DNA from: Montanilutibacter psychrotolerans
Lineage (GTDB): Bacteria > Pseudomonadota > Gammaproteobacteria > Xanthomonadales > Xanthomonadaceae
DNA: 64,000 bases
NCBI RefSeq assembly: GCF_003719825.1
Contig: NZ_RIBS01000003.1
Location: 62,001 to 126,000 of the forward strand
Direction: 5' to 3'
Position 1 is the first letter of the stretch, and the number at the start of each line of letters is the position of its first letter. The notes below the pieces were generated by a model. That model saw nothing but the letters and a program-made list of their open reading frames with translations, was not told the origin of the DNA and searched no databases. Positions 24,989 to 33,667 of this stretch are shown piece after piece. Position numbers and translations under genes: made by a program.

Positions 24989-26044
24989 TCACTCCGCCTC
25001 GTGGATCGCCGTGCCGCGCGTGCCGTCGGGTCGGATCCAGCCGCGGAACATGCTACCGGTGTTGAACGGCATGGCGATGTTGCCGTCGCTGTCCAACGCG
25101 ATCGCGCCGCCATTGCCGCCGTGCGCGGGCACGATGGCATTGACGACCTCCTCGGCCGCCACCGTCAGGCTGTCGCCGCGATACGCCACGCGTGCGCAGA
25201 TGTCGTGCGCGACCGCGTTGCGGATGTAGAACTCGCCCCAGCCGGTGCCCGACACGCCGCAGCGCGCATCGGCCCAGGTGCCGGCGCCGATGACCGGCGA
25301 GTCGCCCACGCGACCCCACTTCTTGTTGGTCATGCCCCCGGTGCTGGTTGCGGCGGCGATGTGGCCCTGCGCGTCCAGCGCGACGGCGCCGACGGTGCCG
25401 AAGTACGCCGGCGCACCGTCGCCATCGCCGTGCCCCCGGCTTGCCTGTCCCGAGGCCTCCTCCTGGCGTGCCTTCTCCAGGCCACGACGGCGATGCTCGG
25501 TGTCGAACCAGGTGTTGGGCACGCGTTCGATCTCTGGCCGGCCGTCGGCGAACGCCTCGGCGCCCGCGCCGGCCAGCATCACGTGCGCGCTGGATTCCAT
25601 CACCGCGCGCGCCAGCACGACCGGGTTGCGAACGGTGGTCACCCCGGCCACCGCACCGGCGCGGCGGGTGTGGCCTTCCATGATGGACGCGTCCAGTTCG
25701 TGCCCGCCCTGGGCGTTGAACACCGCGCCCTTGCCGGCGTTGAACCGCGGCGACTCTTCCATCACCACCACCGCAGCCTGCACCGCATCGAGCGCACTGC
25801 CACCGGCAGTGAGAATCGCGTTGCCGGCGTCGAGCGCGCGGTCGAGGTCGGCATGGAAGCCGCGGCGATCGGCCTCGGTCAGCGATGCGGGCGCGACGTA
25901 GCCGGCGCCGCCGTGGATCACCAGCGCGATCCGGGGCTTGCCCGGCACGGCGGCACCGCCCGGTGCGGGCGCGGACTCAGCGTGCGCAGCCATGGCGGCG
26001 AGCGCGAGCGCGGCGGCAAGCAACGGGGTGGACGTTCGACGCAT
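24989..26044 (-). CDS. Exported isoaspartyl peptidase / L-asparaginase (Ntn hydrolase)
   Basis: A 351-residue N-terminal-nucleophile hydrolase with a signal peptide (cut near AHA, about residue 22), so it acts in the periplasm. The precursor splits itself before the catalytic Thr; here that is T217 in YFGTVGAVALD. Other family marks are IALVIHGGAGYVAP, SPRFNAGKGAVFN, HELDASIMEG, and the substrate site STGGMTNK with RVGDSPVIGAGTWAD. These enzymes hydrolyse isoaspartyl dipeptides and asparagine. A His/Gly/Asp-rich loop precedes the cleavage site. The ATG at 26044 gives the signal peptide; the frame extends 22 codons further. Confidence 0.93.
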   Translation of the reverse strand: MRRTSTPLLAAALALAAMAAHAESAPAPGGAAVPGKPRIALVIHGGAGYVAPASLTEADRRGFHADLDRALDAGNAILTAGGSALDAVQAAVVVMEESPRFNAGKGAVFNAQGGHELDASIMEGHTRRAGAVAGVTTVRNPVVLARAVMESSAHVMLAGAGAEAFADGRPEIERVPNTWFDTEHRRRGLEKARQEEASGQASRGHGDGDGAPAYFGTVGAVALDAQGHIAAATSTGGMTNKKWGRVGDSPVIGAGTWADARCGVSGTGWGEFYIRNAVAHDICARVAYRGDSLTVAAEEVVNAIVPAHGGNGGAIALDSDGNIAMPFNTGSMFRGWIRPDGTRGTAIHEAE

Positions 26045-26158
26045 GGCGGGCTCCGGAGTGCATCGGCCGAGCATAGCGCCGGGCGCACGGCGCGTGGCAG
26101 TGCACGACATGCTGCGCTGGCGGTTGGGTGCAGTCGCGGTGCCCGGCCGGGCAGCGCG

Positions 26159-27391
26159 CTACTGCTGCCGCAGGGCTTCGATCGGATCGAGCTGCGAGGC
26201 CTTGCGCGCCGGGTAGTAGCCGAAGAACAACCCGGTCACGATCGAGAACGCCGCCGCCAGGCCGACCACCTCGCCGTTGACCACCACCGGCAACTGACCG
26301 GACTTGCCGACCAGCAGCGCCACCACGATCCCGATCGCGATGCCCAGCACGCCGCCGATCAGCGAGATCAGCATCGCCTCGGCGAGGAACTGCCGGCGGA
26401 TGTCGCGCGGACCGGCGCCCACCGCCATGCGCAGTCCGATCTCGCGGATCCGCTCGGTCACCGACACCAGCATGATGTTCATGATGCCGATGCCGCCGAC
26501 GATCAGGCAGATCGACGCCACCGCACCGAGCAGCCTGGACATCAGTTTGGTGGTGGCCGTGCGCGCGGCGATCACCTCGGCGATGTTGCGCACGGCGAAG
26601 TCGTCCTCGGCACCGGGCTGGATCTTGTGGCGCTGACGCAGCAGCGCCTCGACCTCGCCCTGCACGTAGTCCACGTCATCGGCATTGGCGATGCCCAGTG
26701 CGATGTCGCGCACCGCGCCTGCCGGCACGCCGGTCGCGCCGAGCAATCGGCGTCGCGCGGTTTCCAGCGGCACCAGCAGCAGGTCGTCCTGGTCCTGGCC
26801 GAAGCCGCCCTGCCCCTTGGACTTGAGCGTGCCGACCACGGTGAACGGTACGCGTCCGAGCCGCACGGTCTGGCCGATCGCCTCGTCGTCACCAAACAGT
26901 TCGCGGCGCACCGTCTCGCCCAGGATCACCGACTTGCCGCCGCTGTAGTCGCCCGGCTGGAAGCCTTCGCCGGTCTCGATGGTCCAGCCGTTGATGTCGA
27001 AGAAGTCCGGCTGCACGCCCTGCCACTGCGTCGACCAGTTGTTCTCCGCGTACACCACTTGCGAGCCGCCGCGCAGCGATGCGGCGACGTACTGCACTTC
27101 AGGGATCTGCTCGGCGATCGCCTCGGCATCGGATTCGCTGAGCGCATAGCGGCTGCCCGCGGCAACCCGCGCACCGCCGCCGCCGAAGCCGCCGGCACCG
27201 CCGATGTCGAGCCGGTTGCTGCCCAGCCCCGACACCAGCTTGTCGATCTCGGTCTGGGTGCCCTGCCCGACCGACACCATCACGATCACCGCGGCGATGC
27301 CGATGATCACGCCCAGCGAGGTCAGTGCGCTGCGCAGCCAGTTGCCGCGCAGGGCAAAGGTGGCAGTGCGCAGCACTTCCAGGAGGTTCAT
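26159..27391 (-). CDS. MacB-type ABC transporter permease
   Basis: A 410-residue permease of the MacB/FtsX type without an ATPase domain. It has one N-terminal helix (about residues 16-45, LTSLGVIIGIAAVIVMVSVG), a large periplasmic domain (about 50-275) containing MacB-PCD features such as LSESDAEAIAEQIPEVQYVA, and three C-terminal helices (about 290-400). The start overlaps the ATPase gene stop as ATGA. With the ATPase and the adaptor it should form a tripartite pump that passes substrate from the periplasm to an outer membrane channel. No outer membrane factor gene is adjacent. The substrate is unknown. Confidence 0.92.
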   Translation of the reverse strand: MNLLEVLRTATFALRGNWLRSALTSLGVIIGIAAVIVMVSVGQGTQTEIDKLVSGLGSNRLDIGGAGGFGGGGARVAAGSRYALSESDAEAIAEQIPEVQYVAASLRGGSQVVYAENNWSTQWQGVQPDFFDINGWTIETGEGFQPGDYSGGKSVILGETVRRELFGDDEAIGQTVRLGRVPFTVVGTLKSKGQGGFGQDQDDLLLVPLETARRRLLGATGVPAGAVRDIALGIANADDVDYVQGEVEALLRQRHKIQPGAEDDFAVRNIAEVIAARTATTKLMSRLLGAVASICLIVGGIGIMNIMLVSVTERIREIGLRMAVGAGPRDIRRQFLAEAMLISLIGGVLGIAIGIVVALLVGKSGQLPVVVNGEVVGLAAAFSIVTGLFFGYYPARKASQLDPIEALRQQ

Positions 27392-28113
27392 CGCACCGGC
27401 TCCGCGGCAGGATGCGCCGGCCCGCCGACGGCCTGCTCGTGCAGTTCGCCGTCGCGCATCAGGAAGATGCGGTCCGCGTGTCGGGCCACTTCCGGGTCGT
27501 GGGTGATCAGCACGACGGTGTGGTCCTCGTCGCGCAGGCGCTTGAACAGCGCGAGGATCTCCTCGCCAGTGACGCTGTCCAGTGCGCCGGTGGGCTCGTC
27601 GGCCAACAGGATCGGTGGGCGGTTGATCAACGCACGCGCGATCGCCACGCGCTGCTGCTGGCCACCGGACAACTCGCTTGGCCGGTGCCCCTCGCGCGTG
27701 GACAGGCCGACCGCGGCCAGCGCCTCGTGCGCGCGACGCAGACGCTCACCGCGCGGAGCGCTGGTGTAGGCCATCGGCATCGCCACGTTTTCCAGCGCAC
27801 TCATGCGCGGCAGCAGGTTGAAGCCCTGGAACACGAAGCCGATCTTGTCGCGACGCAGGACCGCGCGTTGCTCGGCATCGAGCATGGCGACATCGATGCC
27901 GTCGCAGTGATAGCTGCCGCTGCTGGGCGTGTCCAGGCAGCCGAGCATGTTCATCAGGGTGGACTTGCCCGAACCGGACGGGCCCATGATCGCGACGAAC
28001 TCGCCGCGCTCGATGCGCATGTCGACGCCCGCCAGCGCCACCACCTCGGCCTCGCTGCCGGGCGAGTAGACCTTGCCCAGCGCGCGCGTCTGGATCACCG
28101 CAGATTCGGTCAT
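27388..28113 (-). CDS. MacB/LolD-type ABC ATPase
   Basis: A 241-residue ATP-binding subunit with all nucleotide-binding motifs: Walker A GPSGSGKST (residues 46-54), Q-loop, signature LSGGQQQRVAIAR (about 143-155), Walker B LLADEPTGALDS, and the H-loop HDPEVARHADR. The sequence around DTPSSGSYHCDGIDV is typical of MacB and LolD subfamilies. It is coupled on both sides by ATGA overlaps to the adaptor and permease genes, so the three are made together. Confidence 0.95.
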   Translation of the reverse strand: MTESAVIQTRALGKVYSPGSEAEVVALAGVDMRIERGEFVAIMGPSGSGKSTLMNMLGCLDTPSSGSYHCDGIDVAMLDAEQRAVLRRDKIGFVFQGFNLLPRMSALENVAMPMAYTSAPRGERLRRAHEALAAVGLSTREGHRPSELSGGQQQRVAIARALINRPPILLADEPTGALDSVTGEEILALFKRLRDEDHTVVLITHDPEVARHADRIFLMRDGELHEQAVGGPAHPAAEPVR

Positions 28114-29642
28114 TTGGTCACTCGCCCGCCGCCGGTGACCACCACGTCGCCTTCGGCGATGTCACCCGACACTTCGGTCCAGCTGCCGTCGCTGACGCCG
28201 ACCCGCACCGTCACGGCCTGGGGCTTGCCATCGACCAGCTTGTACAACGGTGCACGTCGTGCGCCGAGCAGCGCCGCCACTTCGGCCTGCCAGCGCGCCT
28301 TGCGGGCATCGTCGAGCGTGGCCTCGAACTGTGCGAACTGCTGGTTGACGCGTTCGAGCATGCGCTGGCGCATCGCGCCGCCGTTGCCGCTCTCGCCACT
28401 GCCACCGCCGCGGTTGCCGCCCATGCGCGGCCCGCCCGCGAACACCGAGGGCCCGGCACCGGCCGGCGTCGCGCCGACGGTGCGGGCCGCCGCACGCTCG
28501 CGCATTTTCGCCAACGCTGCGTCGAACGCCGCCTGCTGGCTGGCCGTCAGCTCGAGTGCCTGCGCCACGCGCGGCAGGTCGGCGGCAATGCCACCGCGAT
28601 TGCGGCCGTTGCCGGCGGACTGCGCGTCGGCATCGGCGTCGGCGGGCTTGTAGCGCAACGCGGCATTGCCCACGCGCAGCACATCATCGCGCCGGCTGAC
28701 TTCGATCTCGGCGTTGGCGGTCATGCCCGGCAGCAGCACCTGGTCGGCGTTGTCGACCGCCACCACCACCGGATAGGTGATCACGTTGCTGGTGTTGGTG
28801 GCCGACAGACGCACCTGCTGCACTTGCCCGCGGAACTGGCGATCGGGAAAGGCATCGACGCTGAAGGCGACCCGCTGGCCAACCTTGACCTGGCCGATGT
28901 CGGCCTCGTCGATCGCCAGCACGATCTCCATCTTCACCAGGTCCTCGGCGATCTGGAACAGCACCGGCGCCTGCAGGCTGGCGGCGACGGTCTGGCCGGG
29001 CTCGATGGTGCGCGTGAGCACCACGCCGTCGACTGGCGAGCGGATCACGGTGCGATCGAGGTTGAGTCGCGTGGTCTGGGTCGACGCCTGCTGCTGGGCG
29101 ATCTGCGCCCGCGCGACGTCGACCTGCGCGCGCGCCTGATCGAGCGCGGTGCGCGCCAGGTCGGCATCGCTACGCGAGACCAGTTGCTGGCCGGCCAGTT
29201 GCGACTTGCGGGCGTAGTCGGCCTGCGCGTTTCGCAGCCCGGCCTGGGCCGTGGCGAGGCTGGCGCGCGCGCTGCTGATGGCCGCCGATCCCTGGGTGAT
29301 CTGCGCCTGGTAGGTGCTGGGGTCGATGCGCGCGATCACTTGTCCCTTGTGCACGCGATCGTTGAAGTCGGCCAGGACGTCGAGCACCTGGCCGGAGATC
29401 TGGCTGCCGACATCCACCGTCGAGATCGCCGCCAGCGTTCCGGTGGCCGAGATCGCCACGCGGATGTCGCCGCGCTCGACGGTGGCCGTGCGCCAGCCCG
29501 CTTCGGCGTTGGCCGCCGTACGATGGCTCCACCAGTACCAGCCACCGCCGGCGAGGGCGACGACCACCAGCGCCGTCGCGCCGCGACGCAGCCAGGCAGA
29601 GCGTGAAGAAGCGGCGGGGGCGTTGCGACGGGCTGCGGTCAT
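28110..29642 (-). CDS. MacA-like periplasmic adaptor with LTxxQ helical insertion
   Basis: A 510-residue membrane-fusion adaptor. One N-terminal helix (about residues 22-38) anchors it. Then come a lipoyl half (TGTLAAISTVDVGSQISG), an alpha-hairpin (about 110-195), the second lipoyl half (IRSPVDGVVL) and a beta-barrel. Where a MacA protein would go straight to its membrane-proximal domain, about 110 residues are inserted (roughly 350-463): a linker, LTASQ at 365-369 matching the LTxxQ motif of Spy/CpxP proteins, a Gly/Pro-rich loop, and a second helix pair. The usual C-terminal strand pattern (VRVGVSDGSWTEVSG) resumes afterwards. It heads the transporter operon. Confidence 0.9.
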   Translation of the reverse strand: MTAARRNAPAASSRSAWLRRGATALVVVALAGGGWYWWSHRTAANAEAGWRTATVERGDIRVAISATGTLAAISTVDVGSQISGQVLDVLADFNDRVHKGQVIARIDPSTYQAQITQGSAAISSARASLATAQAGLRNAQADYARKSQLAGQQLVSRSDADLARTALDQARAQVDVARAQIAQQQASTQTTRLNLDRTVIRSPVDGVVLTRTIEPGQTVAASLQAPVLFQIAEDLVKMEIVLAIDEADIGQVKVGQRVAFSVDAFPDRQFRGQVQQVRLSATNTSNVITYPVVVAVDNADQVLLPGMTANAEIEVSRRDDVLRVGNAALRYKPADADADAQSAGNGRNRGGIAADLPRVAQALELTASQQAAFDAALAKMRERAAARTVGATPAGAGPSVFAGGPRMGGNRGGGSGESGNGGAMRQRMLERVNQQFAQFEATLDDARKARWQAEVAALLGARRAPLYKLVDGKPQAVTVRVGVSDGSWTEVSGDIAEGDVVVTGGGRVTK

Positions 29643-29848
29643 CGGGATCGACTTGGTGGCGATAGGGCGACAACGCCTGCACCGGCGATCGGTTGACAGG
29701 CGCGTTCAGGTGGCAGGCAGCTTAGCAACGCGTCGCGCGCGTTCGGCCCAGTCGCTCATTGGCGCACGCGCACCGCGGGCTGTCCATCGGCGAGCGTGAA
29801 AGCGGATGCGTGGGTCGCCCAGCAGGAGATTCCGTCGAACCGCGCGCC

Positions 29849-31123
29849 TCAACCGCGGAACGAAATCGTCGCCACCGTGCCCTCACCCGGGGCGCTGGTC
29901 AGGCTCACCGGCCAACCAAATCGTTCGCCGAGGCGACGCACGATCGACAGGCCCATGCCGTTGCCGTTGCCACGCCCCACTTCGGCGCGGAAGAACGGAT
30001 CGAACGCACGGGCCAGATCTTCCGCGCCCATGCCGATGCCGGAGTCCTGCACCTCGATGCGATCGTGATACAGACGCACCTCGATGGTGCCGTGCTCGGT
30101 AAACGTCGCGGCGTTACCCAGCAGGTTGCCGAGCATCACGTTGAGCACGTGCGGGGGTGCGAACAGGTGCGGCCCGCCGTTGTCGATCACCTCGATCGAC
30201 ACCGGCTTGTCGTGCAGTTGCGGGCGGATGCGCTCGACTTCCTCACGTACGACATCGCGGACCTCGAACTCCTCGCGCATCGGTTCGACGTCGGCCTCGC
30301 GGGCGAGAATCAGGAACGCGTCGATCACCGCCTCCATGTCGCGCCCCGCGCGTTGCAGCCGCGCGAGCGAACGCAGCGACTTCGGGCTGGTCTCGGGGTC
30401 GTCTATCAGCAGATCGGTGGCGACGCGGATCACGGTGAGCGGCGTGCGCAGCTCGTGGCTGGCGTCGCGGGTGAAGTCACGCTCGCGCTGCACGAAGTCG
30501 CCAACACGATCGGCCAGCCCGATCAGCGCGCGCGCGAGCCGATGGACTTCCTCGCTGGCACCGGGCGGCAGGTTGGCCGCGTTGATCGCGTTGACGTCGG
30601 GATCGCGCGGATCCCATTGCTTGACGACGTTGGCCAGCCAGCTCACCGGTACCACCAGCGGCTTGGAGTTGCGGTAGGTCAGCCAGGAGATCAGGTACGT
30701 CGCCAGCAGCGACAACAGCAACGAGACCAGCCCGGTGTAGACGATCGCGCGGGCCACGAGGCCGGTGGCGTATGTGAGGTACAGCCGCCCCTGCGCGGTG
30801 TCCTCGATGTAGACGTAGCGGTCGGCGCCGACCACGGCGTGTATGCCCGGCCCCAGCCCATCGAAGCCCGGCAGGTCGGCCAGGTGGTCCGTGCCGGGGC
30901 GCTGGAGGTAGCCGCGCATCGTCGAGGTGTGCGGCAGCGGGTAGGCGGGGTCGTCGCGGTAACCGGCCCAGAACGCGGCCGCCTCCGTGCGCATGCCATC
31001 GGCCACCACGTACCGGTGCACCAGCAGGCCGGCCAGCAGGATGCACAGCGAGATCAGCACGCTGCCAATCAGCGCCTGGCTGACAAACGCGATCTTGATC
31101 CTGCGAGGCAGCCCGTGCGCCAT
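29849..31123 (-). CDS. Sensor histidine kinase
   Basis: A 424-residue membrane kinase. There are two hydrophobic helices (about residues 15-35 and 124-146) flanking a periplasmic sensor of about 85 residues, then a linker, a HisKA domain with the phosphoacceptor H223 in ASHELRTPL, and a HATPase domain with N box NVMLGNLLGNAATF, DSGIGM and GNGNGMGLSIV. It starts 11 bases after the response regulator gene ends. Its place next to the MacAB-like operon suggests it controls that pump, but this is inferred from position only. The signal is unknown. Confidence 0.93.
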   Translation of the reverse strand: MAHGLPRRIKIAFVSQALIGSVLISLCILLAGLLVHRYVVADGMRTEAAAFWAGYRDDPAYPLPHTSTMRGYLQRPGTDHLADLPGFDGLGPGIHAVVGADRYVYIEDTAQGRLYLTYATGLVARAIVYTGLVSLLLSLLATYLISWLTYRNSKPLVVPVSWLANVVKQWDPRDPDVNAINAANLPPGASEEVHRLARALIGLADRVGDFVQRERDFTRDASHELRTPLTVIRVATDLLIDDPETSPKSLRSLARLQRAGRDMEAVIDAFLILAREADVEPMREEFEVRDVVREEVERIRPQLHDKPVSIEVIDNGGPHLFAPPHVLNVMLGNLLGNAATFTEHGTIEVRLYHDRIEVQDSGIGMGAEDLARAFDPFFRAEVGRGNGNGMGLSIVRRLGERFGWPVSLTSAPGEGTVATISFRG

Positions 31124-31134
31124 ACCGGCCGCGA

Positions 31135-31845
31135 TCAGTCGGGCGGCTGGGAAATGTCCGCTACCCGGTAGCCGGCGCTTTGCACGGTGTGGAGCAGCGG
31201 CCGGTCAAACGGCTTGTCGATCGTCTTGCGCAGGTTGTAGAGATGGCTGCGCAGGGTGTCGGAATCGGGCAGCCCGTTGCCCCATATCTCGCGTTCGATC
31301 TCCTGGCGGCTGACCACGCGCGGCGACTCGCGCATCAGGATGGTCAACAGGCGCAGGCCGATCGGCGAGAGTTGCAGCTCCGTGCCGCCGCGGGTGACGC
31401 GCAGGCTGGTCGGATCCAGCACCAGGTCGGCCACCTTGAGCACCTCGCCGCCCACCTGGCGACGCTCGCGCCGGATCAGCGCCCGCAGGCGCGCCTCCAG
31501 CTCCTGGATGGCGAATGGCTTGGTGAGGTAGTCGTCGGCGCCGGCAGACAGGCCGGTGAGCTTTTCGTCGAGCGTGTCGCGCGCCGTCAGCATCAGCACC
31601 GGCGTGGACTTGCGCGCCTCCTCGCGCAGGCGTTTGCAGACCTCGATGCCGTCCAGGCGCGGCATCATGAGGTCCAGCACGATCACGTCGTAGCTGTTTT
31701 CGGCGGCAAGCCGGTATCCGTCCAGGCCATCGGCGGCATAGTCGACCTCGAACCCGCGGCCTTCCAGGTACTCGCCCACCATTTCGGAGATGTTCCGGTT
31801 GTCCTCGACGATCAGGACCAATCCGCCCTCACGTGCACCCTGCAT
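31135..31845 (-). CDS. OmpR-family response regulator
   Basis: A 236-residue two-component regulator. The receiver domain (about residues 8-122) has the phosphorylated Asp at about residue 58 in VIVLDLMMPRLDG, and the switch Lys in DDYLTKPF. The C-terminal winged helix DNA-binding domain (about 140-232) has SPIGLRLLTILM and SHLYNLRKTIDKPF, typical of the OmpR/PhoB class. The ATG at 31845 (MQGAREGG) is used; an ATG four codons upstream is also possible. It is the first gene of the two-component unit. Confidence 0.94.
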   Translation of the reverse strand: MQGAREGGLVLIVEDNRNISEMVGEYLEGRGFEVDYAADGLDGYRLAAENSYDVIVLDLMMPRLDGIEVCKRLREEARKSTPVLMLTARDTLDEKLTGLSAGADDYLTKPFAIQELEARLRALIRRERRQVGGEVLKVADLVLDPTSLRVTRGGTELQLSPIGLRLLTILMRESPRVVSRQEIEREIWGNGLPDSDTLRSHLYNLRKTIDKPFDRPLLHTVQSAGYRVADISQPPD

Positions 31846-31959
31846 ACCTGTCTCCACGACTTCAGTTTCGTGAAAGCTGCCCTGCGCGCGGTTGCGGCTG
31901 CGTGAAGGCCGCTCCGGTAGGCTGTCCTACCGTCATCTCCGCCCGCCCGACCGCCTGCC

Positions 31960-32301
31960 ATGAATCCCGACCGCGTCTACCCGATCCTGCTGTTGCTGGG
32001 CTCCAACCTGTTCATGACCTTCGCCTGGTACGGGCACCTGAAGTACAAGTCGGCGCCGCTGACCCTGGCGATCATCGTCAGCTGGGGCATCGCGTTCTTC
32101 GAGTACTGCCTGATGGTGCCGGCCAACCGCATGGGCAGCGCGGTGTACTCGGCCCCGCAGCTCAAAGGCATGCAGGAAGTGATCACGCTGCTGGTGTTCG
32201 CCGGATTCTCGGCCTGGTACCTGGGCGAGCCGCTGAAGTGGAACCACTGGGCCGGCTTTGGCCTGATCGTCGCGGCGGCGTGGCTGATCTTCCTGGACTG
32301 A
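31960..32301 (+). CDS. DUF486 small membrane protein (DMT superfamily)
   Basis: A 113-residue protein with four hydrophobic helices, half the size of a drug/metabolite transporter. Family marks are LLLGSNLFMTFAWYGHLK, SWGIAFFEYCLMVPANRMG, QLKGMQEVITLLVFAGFS and the final GFGLIVAAAWLIFL. Function unknown; it may work as a dimer. It stands alone on the plus strand, divergent from the response regulator gene 114 bases away. Confidence 0.92.
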   Translation: MNPDRVYPILLLLGSNLFMTFAWYGHLKYKSAPLTLAIIVSWGIAFFEYCLMVPANRMGSAVYSAPQLKGMQEVITLLVFAGFSAWYLGEPLKWNHWAGFGLIVAAAWLIFLD

Positions 32302-32363
32302 CCGCAGACAGGGGTGCCGTGCCGGGCGCCCGGTCGCCGCCGGCCACGTCAGGCCGGATCGTC

Positions 32364-32666
32364 TCAGAACCGGATCTTCCCGGTGACGATGTCGGCGAAC
32401 ATCCGCCAATCGCCCACGAACGAGTACAGCGGGTAGGTAAAGGTTGCCGGCCGGTTCTTCTCGAAGAAGTAGTGCCCGACCCACGCGAATCCGTACCCGC
32501 ACACCGGCGCGGCGAGCAGCCACCAGGCATTGCGCGTGGCCAGCGCCACCAGCATCAGCAACAGCACACCGCAGCTGCCGATGAAGTGCAGCCGTCGCGA
32601 CGTGCGGTTGCGGTGTTCGTCGAGGTAGAACGGATAGAACTCGCGAAAGCTGGTGTAGCGCTGCAT
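32364..32666 (-). CDS. DUF962/Mpo1-like membrane protein
   Basis: A 100-residue membrane protein with two to three hydrophobic helices. The family pattern is complete: FYLDEHRNRTSRRLHFIG at the N terminus, WVGHYFFEKNRPATF in the middle, and YPLYSFVGDWRMF near the end. The conserved His residues match yeast Mpo1, a fatty acid 2-hydroxy-acid dioxygenase, and bacterial DUF962 proteins; activity here is inferred only. The ATG at 32666 (MQRYTSF) is used, with an upstream ATG nine codons away being less likely. It follows mazG by 52 bases. Confidence 0.9.
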   Translation of the reverse strand: MQRYTSFREFYPFYLDEHRNRTSRRLHFIGSCGVLLLMLVALATRNAWWLLAAPVCGYGFAWVGHYFFEKNRPATFTYPLYSFVGDWRMFADIVTGKIRF

Positions 32667-32718
32667 CGTCCCTGCCTCCCGTCGCGGCACCATCGACGTG
32701 CCGCCGGCCCACCGCCGG

Positions 32719-33555
32719 TCAATTGCCCGGGTCGTCGCGCTCGGCGGCCTTCACGCGTTCCCAGTAGCCATCCTGCGCCTGCAGCGACAGCGTCGCAAAG
32801 TCCACGCCGTCGGCCAGCGCCAGCGCCTCCATCGCGCGGAAGCGGCGCTCGAACTTGAGATTGGCGCGGCGCAGCGCGCTGCCGACGTCGACCTTGGCAT
32901 GGCGGGCCAGGTTGGTGCAGACGAACAGCATGTCGCCGATCTCCTCCTCCAGCCGATCGCGCGCTGCCGCATCGGCGGGGTCGGCCGCGATGGCGGCGAA
33001 CTCGGCGCGCACCTCGTCGATCTCTTCGTGCAGCTTGGCGAACACCGGGGTGACGTCGGGCCAGTCGAAACCGGTGCGCGCGGCGCGCTTCTGCAACTTC
33101 AGCGCGCGCTGCCATTCCGGCAGTCCACGCGCGATGCCCGACAGCGCCGACGTATCGGCCACGCCGGCGGCTTCGCGCTCGCCGCGCTTGTGCTCTTCCC
33201 ACGCGACGGTCTGCGCCTGGGCATCTTCGACCATTGCACCGGCAAACACGTGCGGATGCCGGCGCGTCATCTTGTCGCTGATGGCCGCCACCACGTCGGC
33301 AAACCCGAAGGCACCCTGCTCGCTGGCCATCTGTGCATGGAACACAACCTGCAGCAGCAGGTCGCCGAGCTCGTCGCGCAGGTCGTCAAGGTCGCCGCGG
33401 TCGATCGCATCGGCCACCTCGTAGGCCTCCTCGATTGTGTACGGCGCGATCGAGGCGAAATTCTGCTGCACGTCCCACGGGCAACCGCCCTGCGGATCGC
33501 GCAGCCGCGCCATGATCGTGAGCAGACGCTGCATGTCGTGGGGCCGGTCGTTCAT
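32719..33555 (-). CDS. mazG: MazG, nucleoside triphosphate pyrophosphohydrolase
   Basis: A 278-residue enzyme that hydrolyses NTPs to NMPs and pyrophosphate, cleaning the nucleotide pool. It has two MazG domains. The first, near residues 15-130, starts LRDPQGGCPWDVQQNF and has the metal motif EEAYEVADAID followed by RDELGDLLLQVVFHA. The second, near 160-250, has EEIDEVRAEF followed by LEEEIGDMLFVCTNLAR. The ATG at 33555 is the first start giving the family N terminus. It is followed by the DUF962 gene and preceded by cysQ on the same strand. Confidence 0.95.
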   Translation of the reverse strand: MNDRPHDMQRLLTIMARLRDPQGGCPWDVQQNFASIAPYTIEEAYEVADAIDRGDLDDLRDELGDLLLQVVFHAQMASEQGAFGFADVVAAISDKMTRRHPHVFAGAMVEDAQAQTVAWEEHKRGEREAAGVADTSALSGIARGLPEWQRALKLQKRAARTGFDWPDVTPVFAKLHEEIDEVRAEFAAIAADPADAAARDRLEEEIGDMLFVCTNLARHAKVDVGSALRRANLKFERRFRAMEALALADGVDFATLSLQAQDGYWERVKAAERDDPGN

Positions 33556-33667
33556 TCGAGACTGTCGCAAGGAGGGTGTCGCAGGGCAGCTCTCGTGGGA
33601 GCCGCTGTCGCAGGACCCCGGCCGGTGACGACTGGACGCCGGGGGGATCGAAGCATTGGCAGGCGCG

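Noticed and set aside
24761-27769. Plus-strand frame of 1002 residues opposite the asparaginase and permease genes
   Set aside because: It is the complement of coding sequence with signal peptide, Ntn hydrolase and permease features; the plus-strand text has no motif.
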